Shown: positions 1 to 6,272, counted from the stretch's first letter. The stretch: DNA of 6,511 bases from JAJZSS01 sp964463505 (GCA_964463505.1 CAYXDC010000114.1:1-6511), one strand, 5' to 3'. Numbers and translations are program-made. The notes: generated by a model from the letters alone, not told the origin.

Positions 1-703
1 GGCGGGTAAAAGGGCGGCGCTTAAAATCCCCATATTGGTGCAAGATAGTCAATCCAGCCGCCTCAAACTCAGCGACATACTGGGATGCTGGAATAAGGTT
101 GTGATAGCTGGTAGCTGAGAACCGCTCCTGACTGCCATCCGCTCGTTGTTGATCATAGTGCCAATGTAGTGTGAAGAGCTTCCCGTTATGCTCCCAGGCG
201 TTGCTTACCTGGATAACTTTGCCATCGATTGGATGGATGAAGCTCTCTTCCATCTCGGGATCGACCTGCTGGGGGAGACTTGCTAACAGGAGTGGGTTAG
301 GAATACTGGCAGCAAATAAACCTCCGGGAGCCAGGTGGTACGCAGCCAGCTCCAACATAGCTGTCCGGGCAGTTTCTCGCAAAGTGCTGAGGGTGTTGCA
401 GGGTAGGATGATCAGGGAAAAACGGTCGCTGAAGTGGAACGCGGCCATGTCGGCGCGTATGAGTGGTGCGCTAAGTTTGGCCAATCGGGATTTCTCTTGC
501 AGGATGGCCAGCATGTCTGCATCCAGGTCAAGTCCAATGGCTGGCAGATCTTTTTCCAGTAATGGTAATAGAATACGTCCGGTGCCACAGCCTAACTCGA
601 GAATCGGGCCGTTGGCATTTCTGGCCAACTCCAACCAGAAGGGGAGGTCCTCCAGGTGACGTTGGTGATGGGCATCATAGAGTAGTGCGTGAGACATAAG
701 CAT
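1..703 (-). CDS. Class I SAM-dependent methyltransferase, C-terminus cut by window edge
   Basis: The reverse strand is open from an ATG at 703-701 to the window edge (about 234 codons) with no stop, so the C-terminus is missing. The product has a Rossmann-type methyltransferase core. Motif I is ELGCGTGR at about residues 36-43, which forms the SAM-binding glycine loop. Acidic residues after strand 2 lie in GLDLDADML (about 57-65), RADM is at 83-86, FSLIILPCNTL at 95-105 and LAPGGLF at 124-130. This fits the Methyltransf_25/11 group. The last visible part (YGDFKRRPF) resembles the closing strand of such proteins, so probably only a few residues are lost. The substrate cannot be read from sequence. 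A second ATG at 697-695 is an alternative start. I prefer 703 because a purine-rich GAAGAA run lies 7 bases upstream, although no strong Shine-Dalgarno is present. It diverges from tRNA-Pro. Fold confidence is high; the exact start is uncertain. Confidence 0.88.
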   Translation of the reverse strand, partial: MLMSHALLYDAHHQRHLEDLPFWLELARNANGPILELGCGTGRILLPLLEKDLPAIGLDLDADMLAILQEKSRLAKLSAPLIRADMAAFHFSDRFSLIILPCNTLSTLRETARTAMLELAAYHLAPGGLFAASIPNPLLLASLPQQVDPEMEESFIHPIDGKVIQVSNAWEHNGKLFTLHWHYDQQRADGSQERFSATSYHNLIPASQYVAEFEAAGLTILHQYGDFKRRPFTR

Positions 704-719
704 TTACTGGTTCTTCTTC

Positions 720-749
720 TTGACGGTTTTGACCTAATCGGATTATACT
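720..749 (+). promoter_or_regulatory. Promoter of tRNA-Pro (-35/-10)
   Basis: TTGACG (720-725), an 18-base spacer and TATACT (744-749) form a sigma-70-type promoter with five of six consensus bases in each box. The predicted start at about 756-757 lies only two or three bases before the mature tRNA 5' end at 759. A second TTGACC at 729-734 is too close to the -10 to be the -35. The -10 overlaps the reverse-strand TATAAT at 747-742. Confidence 0.65.
742..747 (-). promoter_or_regulatory. Candidate -10 box for the methyltransferase gene
   Basis: Read on the minus strand, 747-742 is TATAAT, a perfect -10 hexamer. It would place a transcription start near 735 and give a leader of about 32 bases before the ATG at 703. 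No good -35 box is visible on this strand: the expected position falls inside the tRNA gene. The call therefore rests on the -10 alone. Confidence 0.4.
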
Positions 750-758
750 CTCATCGTT

Positions 759-832
759 CGGGGCGTAGCGCAGTCCGGTAGCGCACCGCGTTTGGGACGC
801 GGGGGTCGGCGGTTCGAGTCCGCCCGCCCCGA
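759..832 (+). tRNA. tRNA-Pro (anticodon UGG)
   Basis: The 74-base sequence folds as a complete cloverleaf. The acceptor stem is CGGGGCG (759-765) with CGCCCCG (825-831). The D stem is GCGC/GCGC with a GG-containing loop. The anticodon stem CCGCG/CGCGG (786-790, 798-802) encloses the loop TTTGGGA, with anticodon TGG at 793-795. The variable loop has 5 bases. The T stem GGCGG/CCGCC encloses TTCGAGT. The discriminator base is A832. The 3' CCA is not encoded (ACCT follows), so CCA must be added by tRNA nucleotidyltransferase. A UGG anticodon can read several or all proline CCN codons by wobble. No terminator lies between this gene and the small gene that follows, so they may share a transcript. 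Confidence 0.97.
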
Positions 833-897
833 CCTTTCACAGATAACCAGGCCGTAATTCTACTTGCATAACAGTGGGATTTATTTCGGAGGCAAGC

Positions 898-1209
898 GTG
901 GCAAAACCGAAATACGATGGTGTAATTGAAGCAATCCACTTTTCGCCGGATGGCAAAGTGGATTGGGCGCGTACGTATTTGCGACGCGGTCCCACTTTTT
1001 CTGATTATATTCTCTTGGACCGCCAGTCGCTGCTTGAGCATATTCATGCTGGAAAGAAGTTTTATATCGGAAAACGCATCCCCCAAATGGGTGGCGTTTT
1101 TGAGATCACAGATCAGGTGCTCGTGCACAAAATAAACGGACAAGAATATTTAATGACGCAAGTGGGGGATACAGAGCGTGATCGATTAGAAAACGCTCCC
1201 ATTATTTGA
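898..1209 (+). CDS. Small uncharacterised protein (103 aa)
   Basis: I cannot assign a function. The start is GTG 898, because AGG at 890-892 within CGGAGG (887-892) gives a good Shine-Dalgarno 5 bases upstream. An in-frame GTG at 874 would add eight residues but lies ahead of that site. The product begins with V/M-A-K-P-K-Y-D-G and is mixed alpha/beta in character, with no signal peptide, membrane segment or cysteine. It has many charged residues (DRQSLLEHIHAGKKF in the middle, DTERDRLEN near the end), which suggests a small soluble cytoplasmic protein. The pattern 'FSPDGKVDWARTYLRRG' resembles short conserved proteins I recall from Chloroflexota, but that is memory, not a search. It lies 65 bases after tRNA-Pro and ends directly at a strong terminator. 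I see no convincing separate promoter, so read-through from the tRNA promoter is likely. That this is a real gene is fairly sure from the ribosome binding site and terminator placement. Confidence 0.82.
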   Translation: MAKPKYDGVIEAIHFSPDGKVDWARTYLRRGPTFSDYILLDRQSLLEHIHAGKKFYIGKRIPQMGGVFEITDQVLVHKINGQEYLMTQVGDTERDRLENAPII

Positions 1210-1238
1210 AAAGTCGGGCAATTCCCGACTTTTTTGTT
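1209..1238 (+). terminator. Rho-independent terminator after the small gene
   Basis: AAAAGTCGGG (1209-1218) and CCCGACTTTT (1224-1233) form a perfect 10-bp stem around a 5-base CAATT loop. A T run spans 1230-1235, followed by GTT. The stem begins on the last base of the TGA stop codon. It ends the tRNA-Pro/small-gene unit and separates it from the promoter at 1252. Confidence 0.92.
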
Positions 1239-1251
1239 AGTAGCCTGATTC

Positions 1252-1279
1252 TTGCCAAGCTGGTTAAGTAGCATATAAT
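1252..1279 (+). promoter_or_regulatory. Strong sigma-70-type promoter of the five-gene operon
   Basis: TTGCCA (1252-1257, five of six consensus), a 16-base spacer and a perfect TATAAT (1274-1279). The -10 ends 6 bases before the GTG at 1286, so the expected transcription start falls on or next to the first codon and leaves no room for a leader or Shine-Dalgarno. It lies just after the terminator at 1209-1238. Confidence 0.8.
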
Positions 1280-1285
1280 CTCAGT

Positions 1286-2047
1286 GTGCCTACACCGTTT
1301 TATCATTTAAGTTTAGCTGAGGAAATATTAGACCATCCAGTTCTAGAGGCGGATGCAGCAGGTTTTTTCAGGGAATACAAAGCAGCGTTCTTCCTGGGGA
1401 ATACGGCTCCTGATGTTCAGACGGTATCGGGGCAGGACCGCCGAGCGACACATTTCTTTGACGTTCCGATCGCCTACGAAAGCGAGAGTGCATGGGAGCG
1501 AATGCTGCTCTACTTTCCAGAGTTGGCCTGCCGAAAGCAACTGAGACCCGATCAAGCTGCATTCATAGCTGGATATATCTGCCATCTGCTGGCTGATTGG
1601 CATTGGGTGCTAAAAATCTATATGCCATATTTCTACTCCCCGGTGATCTGGGAGACACACACGCAACAAAGCTATATGCATAATGTTCTCCGCACTCACC
1701 TGGACCAACAGCTCTTTCCAAGTCTTAACCCACATATGGGCTTATTCTTACAGTCCTTGAAACCAGACCATTGGTTACCATTCGTGCGTGATGAGCACTT
1801 AGTAGAGTGGAAAGAAATTCTGGCAGACCAATTAACATCCGGGGGTGAGGCGAAAACCTCTCAAATTTTTGCTGAGCGCCTGGGCTTACCTGTTGAAAAA
1901 TTTTATGCGTTTATAAGCTCTCCGCAACGCTTACAGGATGAATTGTATGCGTATGTGCCCGCAACGATAGAGACACGCTATCGCCAACAGATCATATGGG
2001 AAAGTGTCCGCCAATTGAACCATATTTGGGAACAGCATGTCTGTTGA
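1286..2047 (+). CDS. Zinc-dependent phospholipase C-like protein
   Basis: The 253-residue product resembles the zinc-dependent phospholipase C family (Zn_dep_PLPC, PF00882-like), mostly helical metalloenzymes whose characterised members hydrolyse phospholipid head groups. The N-terminus MPTPFYHLSLAEEIL puts a His at residue 7. GNTAPDVQ (38-45, Asp43), THFFDVP (55-61, His56) and HLLADWHW (100-107, His100, Asp104, His106) supply a His/Asp set of the kind that binds zinc. Enzyme activity is inferred. No signal peptide is seen, unlike the secreted phospholipases C, so it is probably cytoplasmic and the lipid substrate is doubtful. The start is well fixed: an in-frame TAA at 1265-1267 lies upstream and GTG 1286 is the only start codon after it. 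The promoter -10 occupies that short gap, so translation is probably leaderless. It is first in the operon, 54 bases before the next gene. Confidence 0.85.
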   Translation: MPTPFYHLSLAEEILDHPVLEADAAGFFREYKAAFFLGNTAPDVQTVSGQDRRATHFFDVPIAYESESAWERMLLYFPELACRKQLRPDQAAFIAGYICHLLADWHWVLKIYMPYFYSPVIWETHTQQSYMHNVLRTHLDQQLFPSLNPHMGLFLQSLKPDHWLPFVRDEHLVEWKEILADQLTSGGEAKTSQIFAERLGLPVEKFYAFISSPQRLQDELYAYVPATIETRYRQQIIWESVRQLNHIWEQHVC

Positions 2048-2050
2048 TCT

Positions 2051-2078
2051 TTGGCAGGGGCAGACCTGTGCGGATACT
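2051..2078 (+). promoter_or_regulatory. Weak candidate internal promoter before the NERD-like gene
   Basis: TTGGCA (2051-2056), a 16-base spacer and GATACT (2073-2078) resemble -35 and -10 boxes, with five and four of six consensus bases. A start near 2085 would give a short leader containing the AGGAG at 2091-2095. The -10 is weak. This would be a secondary promoter within the operon, letting the downstream genes be expressed apart from the phospholipase-like gene. Confidence 0.3.
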
Positions 2079-2101
2079 AACACAGCCAGTAGGAGACCAG
2101 A

Positions 2102-2929
2102 ATGAAAGTAGTGAATCTGGCAGAACAAACTCAAGTAAAAGAAGAATCCGGTCTTGCTAAAGGGATCCGTAAGCTTTTGCCAATTGCGGCGGAAAAGCCG
2201 GATTCCGGTGCAAATGCAACCGCGATCAGAATACTTGACCGCATGCTGGACAGCCAGTATATTTTGTTAACTGGTCTGAAGCTGCCGGGCCTGGAAGTGC
2301 CTATCCCAATGGTTTTGATTGGCCCTCCAGGGGTGTGGGTGATTTATGCGACATCGATTAAGGGCGTTTTTAAGGCTCGAGAAGATACCTGGGAAGTAAT
2401 GGATGACCGATTCCATCGTTATCGCCTGGCAAAGCCTAACCTGTTAAAACGGACCAAACAAATGACCGAAGTTGTATCAGAATTGCTCACAGTCCGTGAT
2501 TTCAAAGTGAAGCCTATTGAACCGGCATTATTCCTGACCGATCCCGGTGTACATATCGATACGGCACGTCCTCTAGTGCGAGTTGTACTGATTGATGCAC
2601 TGGAAAGATTTGCAGTGAACTTGCTGCAAAGCCGCGCCATCCTGGATAAGGAAGCTATCCACCGCATTTCACGCGCGCTGGCCGGCGAGGGGCATCCGGC
2701 ATTGGAGCCAAAGGCTATCGAGGATGCGCGTGATGTTTTTTCGTTCCGCGAGTTGCCAACTGAGAATCCAGAACATCTGTCATCCAAGGTTATATACGAT
2801 CGTACTGAGAACCCAATCCTAAAAAAAGTACCTTTTGATCGAAAACAATTGCTGATATTGGGATTGATGGTCGTGGTAAACATTTTAGTCCTGGCGGCTT
2901 TAGTCGTTCTGGTTGTGATGAATACCTGA
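2102..2929 (+). CDS. NERD-like domain protein with C-terminal membrane anchor, probably inactive
   Basis: The 275-residue protein has a central segment (about 38-100) that reads like a nuclease-related (NERD) domain: a helix (ATAIRILDRMLDS), the strand QYILLTGLKLPG, then VLIGPPGVWVIYATSIKGVF, which aligns with the family's 'hlvigp.GvfvIE.K...G' core. The acidic and lysine residues expected there appear absent: IPM stands where ID is usual, and ATS where E-x-K is usual. Nuclease activity is therefore unlikely. Residues 110-195 form a helical region rich in Leu, Arg and Lys. The C-terminus (about 249-272) is one hydrophobic helix ending VLVVMNT after basic FDRK, which suggests a tail-anchored protein with its domain in the cytoplasm. 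AGGAG at 2091-2095 sits 6 bases before the ATG. It ends 14 bases before the glycosyltransferase gene. The role is unknown. The membrane anchor is clear; the NERD relationship is a motif-based judgement. Confidence 0.82.
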   Translation: MKVVNLAEQTQVKEESGLAKGIRKLLPIAAEKPDSGANATAIRILDRMLDSQYILLTGLKLPGLEVPIPMVLIGPPGVWVIYATSIKGVFKAREDTWEVMDDRFHRYRLAKPNLLKRTKQMTEVVSELLTVRDFKVKPIEPALFLTDPGVHIDTARPLVRVVLIDALERFAVNLLQSRAILDKEAIHRISRALAGEGHPALEPKAIEDARDVFSFRELPTENPEHLSSKVIYDRTENPILKKVPFDRKQLLILGLMVVVNILVLAALVVLVVMNT

Positions 2930-2943
2930 TTTCCTGCTTGTGA

Positions 2944-3684
2944 GTGGTTTGCTTGGAAAAGCCTTTTCTGTCAATTATTATCCCGGTTCATAATGAGGAA
3001 CGCCGCCTGCCCAATACCATTGAGCAGGCGCTCCACTTTATGAGCCAACAAACCTATCTGGCAGAGTTGATTCTGGTTGAAAATGGCAGTCAGGATCGGA
3101 CTTTGGAGATTGCCCGCGCATTTGCTGAAAAACATCCCCAGTTGAGGGTGATACAGGAACAGGCGCGTGGCAAAGGCCTGGCAGTACGACATGGCATGCT
3201 GGAGGCATGCGGCGAATATCGCTTTATGGCTGATGCAGATTTTTCTATGCCGCCCGGGGAGATCAACCGGTTTCTACCGCCCATGTTAACCGATAACCAT
3301 ATTGCCATTGCTTCTCGCGAAGCACCGGGGGCAGTCCGTTATGGCGAGCCAGCTTATCGTCATTTTATCGGTCGCATCTTTAATTTAATGATCCGCATTC
3401 TGGCACTGCCTGACCTGCAAGATACACAATGTGGATTCAAATGCCTGCGTGCAGATGTGGCAGAAGATTTGTTTCCTTGCCTGACGTTGACGGGTTTAGC
3501 ATTTGACGTCGAACTTCTAGTTGTCGCCCGCCAACGTGGTTACCGGATTGTCGAGTTACCGATTCCCTGGTATTTCAATGCTGATAGTAAAGTGCGGGTG
3601 GTGCGCGATTCCTTCGAAATGGCTCGGGATCTACTACGCATCCGCTTGAACTCGCTGCAAGGGCGTTATCTTGAGCGTAGTTGA
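2944..3684 (+). CDS. Family 2 glycosyltransferase, dolichyl-phosphate beta-glucosyltransferase-like
   Basis: The 246-residue product is a GT-A fold glycosyltransferase of family 2. It would move a sugar from a nucleotide-sugar donor to a lipid-phosphate or similar acceptor at the inner face of the membrane. The GT2 start is SIIIPVHNEERRL (10-22), followed by ILVENGSQDRTLEIA (43-57) and GKGLAVRHGMLEA (76-88). The metal and nucleotide-binding DxD is D97-A-D99. The segment LQDTQCGFKCLRADVAEDLF (158-177) and LAFDVELLVVARQRGYRIVELPIPW (185-209) are typical of the Alg5/DPG synthase subgroup. There is no membrane helix. The donor and acceptor cannot be told. The start is uncertain: GTG 2944 is listed, but TTG 2953 would give MEKPFLSIIIPVHN, and neither has a clear Shine-Dalgarno, so coupling to the upstream gene 14 bases away is likely. 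The 3' end overlaps rnhB by 14 bases. Confidence 0.9.
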   Translation: MVCLEKPFLSIIIPVHNEERRLPNTIEQALHFMSQQTYLAELILVENGSQDRTLEIARAFAEKHPQLRVIQEQARGKGLAVRHGMLEACGEYRFMADADFSMPPGEINRFLPPMLTDNHIAIASREAPGAVRYGEPAYRHFIGRIFNLMIRILALPDLQDTQCGFKCLRADVAEDLFPCLTLTGLAFDVELLVVARQRGYRIVELPIPWYFNADSKVRVVRDSFEMARDLLRIRLNSLQGRYLERS

Positions 3685-4351
3685 ACGGTCTGCTCTTGCT
3701 TTCGCACCCAGCCTGGATTATGAAATGGCATTGTGGGAGGGTGGGTACCGGTATATTGCGGGGATTGATGAGGCGGGACGGGGGGCATTGGCAGGCCCGG
3801 TAGCAGCGGGTGTGGTCATCTTGCCACAGATGGCTGGCCTATTAGATAAATTGTTTGGAGTGCGCGATTCGAAATTGATGACTCCAAATGCTCGCCTTAC
3901 CTGGCGTGAGGTGATCTGCCAAGCAGCACTATGTTGGGCGGTAGGGTTTGCTAACCATGAGGAAGTGGACGCTTACGGTGTTGTTCCAGCCACGCATCTG
4001 GCGGTAACTCGGGCGATTGACCAACTCAGCCATGCTCCAGAGTATTTATTATCTGATTTTCTGATCCTGCCGGAGCTGGATTTCCCCCAAACTGCGCTGG
4101 TAAAAGGTGACCGGCTGGCGTTGAGCGTGGCGGCTGGTTCTATTCTGGCGAAGACCGCCCGCGACCAGTTTATGATCGAAGCTGGCAAATCCTATCCAGC
4201 GTATGGATTTGCGCAACATAAAGGCTACGGAACTCGCCAGCACCGCCAGGCATTGTCACGATTTGGGGGCTGCCCTCTGCACCGTAAGAGCTTTCATTAC
4301 ACTTTAGACGACTTGAATGAGACAATATCAGGAAATATTGGTGAGCGATGA
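3671..4351 (+). CDS. rnhB: Ribonuclease HII
   Basis: The 226-residue product is type 2 RNase H. It cleaves RNA in RNA-DNA hybrids and nicks 5' of single ribonucleotides embedded in DNA, opening ribonucleotide excision repair. The four metal-binding acidic residues are in place: Asp33 and Glu34 in AGIDEAGRG (30-38), Asp129 in LLSDF, and Asp165 in SILAKTARD (157-165). DSKLM (66-70), the KGD at 145-147, and the C-terminal YPAYGFAQHKGYGT (175-188) with CPLHRKSFH (201-209) are all family signatures. The length is normal. The start is TTG 3671, because AAGGG (3659-3663) lies 7 bases ahead and the next in-frame start, ATG 3725, has no such site and would cut into the conserved SLDYEMALW lead-in. It therefore overlaps the glycosyltransferase gene by 14 bases. 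Its TGA overlaps the next gene's ATG in ATGA. Expression is probably translationally coupled on both sides. Confidence 0.96.
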   Translation: MSVVERSALAFAPSLDYEMALWEGGYRYIAGIDEAGRGALAGPVAAGVVILPQMAGLLDKLFGVRDSKLMTPNARLTWREVICQAALCWAVGFANHEEVDAYGVVPATHLAVTRAIDQLSHAPEYLLSDFLILPELDFPQTALVKGDRLALSVAAGSILAKTARDQFMIEAGKSYPAYGFAQHKGYGTRQHRQALSRFGGCPLHRKSFHYTLDDLNETISGNIGER

Positions 4352-6267
4352 ATCAAGAAAAAACACGCCTGGCCTTTGGGCTTTGGAAGAGTTCATTTAC
4401 ACCTGCCAGTCTGTCTACGTCCCTGAGCTTTTCAGATGTGAGCTGGGATGAGAGTGGAAATTTGTTGTGGCTGGAAAGCCGCATGGGACGCAATGTACTG
4501 GTGGTGCAGCCGCCTGATGGCCAGGCTGCGCGCGACTTGAACAGCGAATACACCATCCGGGCGCGCGTGGGTTATGGCGGGGGTGATTTTGGTGTGGGGC
4601 AAGGCCTGGTTTTTTTTGTTGACGCTGAAACCGGCTCAATTGTTCGCCAGCCGCTTGATCAAGGGCAGACTGCGACATTGACCCCTGCTTTTGGATCTGC
4701 TGCTGCCCCAGTTCTCTCTCCGGATAAGAAATGGTTGTTGTATGTCCATAGCTATCAGAATGAAGACAGCCTGGCTGTGGTGGATGTACAGGGCAAATTC
4801 TGGCCACAGCGCCTGGCGCTTGGGCAAGATTTTTATATGCAGCCGGTTTGGCGGCCATCTACTGTGAGTGATATTCTGTGGATCGCCTGGGTGCAGTGGA
4901 GTCATCCGAATATGCCATGGGATGGGACTCAGCTCTGCATTGGGCGTCTGGAGCCTGTTTCCGGGAGCTTGCCGGTGCTGGTGGAAACTAAGATCGTTGC
5001 TGGCGATGAACAGACATCGATTTTCCAACCAGTTTTTTCTCCCGATGGTCGCTACCTGGCATATGTCTCCGATGCGACTGGTTGGTGGCAAATATACCTG
5101 TATGACTTCCAGAATGGTAAATCTGTACAGCTAACGACGGCTGAGGCTGAACATGCTGTGCCGGCCTGGACACAGGGAAAACGCACGATTCAATTCTCTC
5201 CAGTTGGAAAACGGATTTTCTACTTGCGCAACCAGGGCGGGCGGGTTGCGCTCTGGCAAATCGAACTTGAGACTGGGCGGGAGAGCCAGGTGCAGCTGGA
5301 TATTTCTTATAGCAGCCTGGACCAGATTGCCATGCGTCCCGGGAATGATCACCCGGTGGAGATTGCGCTGCTGGCGGCTGACGACCGCATTCCTCAGCGG
5401 GTTATCACCTGCCGGCCGGATGAAGGCGTCACGCGCATTTGGCGCCGGTCGACCCCGGAACATCTTACGCTCGATACCTATTCTGTCTCTGAATCTGTAA
5501 GCTGGCATGGATTGGATGGGGGCGAGGTCTATGGGCAGTATTCTCCGCCACAGAATCCGGGTTACGCCGGGATTGGCTTACCACCTTTGATGGTGATGAT
5601 CCACGGTGGACCGACCAGCCAGCGCCGGGCAACATACTCGCCCGAAAACCAGTTTTTTACCAGCCGCGGGTACGCTGTACTGGAAGTCAATTATCGCGGC
5701 AGTACAGGCTATGGACGCTCTTATACCCAAGCGCTACGCGGCCAGTGGGGAGTTTATGACGTGCAGGATGCCATCAGTGGTGCTAAAGCGTTGGTCGAGC
5801 GTGGTCTGGTAGACCCAGGTAAACTGGTTGTCATGGGTGGTAGCGCCGGTGGCCTTACCGTTTTGAAGGCGCTCGAGGATTATCCCGGTTTCTTTAAGGC
5901 AGGCGTCTGCCTGTATGGGGTTTCTAACCTTTTTGCGCTGGCTGCTGAAACACATAAATTCGAGGCGCACTACACGGATTCCCTGGTTGGTCCGCTTCCT
6001 GAAGCCGCAGAGAACTACCGCCAGCGTTCGCCAATTTTCTATGCCGATCAGATCCAAGAACCACTGGCAGTTTTTCAGGGAGAAATCGACCCGGTTGTTC
6101 CGCGCCGCCAATCTGATGAAATTGTCGCTTCCTTACAAAGGCGTGGCGTACCGCATATCTACCATGTATTTCCCGGCGAGGGACATGGATTTCGTAATCC
6201 AGATAATATCCAGAAGTTTTATGAAGCTCTGGAGGAATTTCTGAAACAGTTTGTAATCCTGGCATAA
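4348..6267 (+). CDS. S9 family peptidase (prolyl oligopeptidase/acylaminoacyl-peptidase type)
   Basis: The 639-residue enzyme has the two-part layout of S9 serine peptidases: an N-terminal beta-propeller (about 25-370) and a C-terminal alpha/beta hydrolase (about 385-636). The propeller shows WD40-like/PD40 blades such as LSPDKKWLLYVHS (123-135) and FSPDGRYLAYVSD (230-242). The hydrolase has the oxyanion-region HGGP (419-422) and NYRGSTGYGR (448-457). The catalytic triad is Ser499 in GGSAGG, Asp581 in GEIDPVVP and His613 in GEGHGF. Family members remove N-terminal residues, acylated amino acids or dipeptides from short peptides, with the propeller limiting substrate size. There is no signal peptide, so it probably acts in the cytoplasm on peptide waste. 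The exact specificity (acylaminoacyl-peptidase or dipeptidyl-peptidase type) is open. The ATG overlaps the rnhB stop by 4 bases and has no well-spaced Shine-Dalgarno, suggesting termination-reinitiation. It is the last gene of the operon. Confidence 0.94.
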   Translation: MNQEKTRLAFGLWKSSFTPASLSTSLSFSDVSWDESGNLLWLESRMGRNVLVVQPPDGQAARDLNSEYTIRARVGYGGGDFGVGQGLVFFVDAETGSIVRQPLDQGQTATLTPAFGSAAAPVLSPDKKWLLYVHSYQNEDSLAVVDVQGKFWPQRLALGQDFYMQPVWRPSTVSDILWIAWVQWSHPNMPWDGTQLCIGRLEPVSGSLPVLVETKIVAGDEQTSIFQPVFSPDGRYLAYVSDATGWWQIYLYDFQNGKSVQLTTAEAEHAVPAWTQGKRTIQFSPVGKRIFYLRNQGGRVALWQIELETGRESQVQLDISYSSLDQIAMRPGNDHPVEIALLAADDRIPQRVITCRPDEGVTRIWRRSTPEHLTLDTYSVSESVSWHGLDGGEVYGQYSPPQNPGYAGIGLPPLMVMIHGGPTSQRRATYSPENQFFTSRGYAVLEVNYRGSTGYGRSYTQALRGQWGVYDVQDAISGAKALVERGLVDPGKLVVMGGSAGGLTVLKALEDYPGFFKAGVCLYGVSNLFALAAETHKFEAHYTDSLVGPLPEAAENYRQRSPIFYADQIQEPLAVFQGEIDPVVPRRQSDEIVASLQRRGVPHIYHVFPGEGHGFRNPDNIQKFYEALEEFLKQFVILA

Positions 6268-6272
6268 AACCT

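Noticed and set aside
171..659. Plus-strand open frame of 162 codons
   Set aside because: It lies antisense to the methyltransferase, whose reverse-strand frame has clear family motifs. The plus-strand translation is rich in Ser, Arg and Trp without any recognisable domain.
874..897. GTG at 874 as the start of the small uncharacterised gene
   Set aside because: The CGGAGG ribosome binding site lies downstream of it and is well spaced for GTG 898. The eight extra residues would be encoded by the ribosome binding region itself.
751..1143. Minus-strand open frame of 130 codons
   Set aside because: Its start region is antisense to the small gene at 898-1209 and its end runs through the complement of tRNA-Pro. 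The GRGGRTRTADPRVPN stretch is the usual artefact of translating an antisense tRNA.
2041..2101. Short inverted arms (CAGG and CCTG around 2056-2069) as a regulatory hairpin
   Set aside because: The arms are only four bases and are expected by chance.
4415..5091. Long minus-strand open frames opposite the S9 peptidase (4415-4858 and 4636-5091), with others at 5131-5508, 5734-6111 and 5924-6265
   Set aside because: All lie opposite a gene with a full catalytic triad and propeller repeats. They show no domain or ribosome binding context and are explained by codon bias of the real gene.
1286..6267. The five-gene cluster as a new defence or antiphage system (phospholipase, NERD-like, nuclease and peptidase together)
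   Set aside because: The ingredients look suggestive. However, rnhB is a standard housekeeping enzyme with intact motifs, the NERD-like protein appears inactive, no sensor or NTPase is present, and no mobile or defence-island neighbours are seen.
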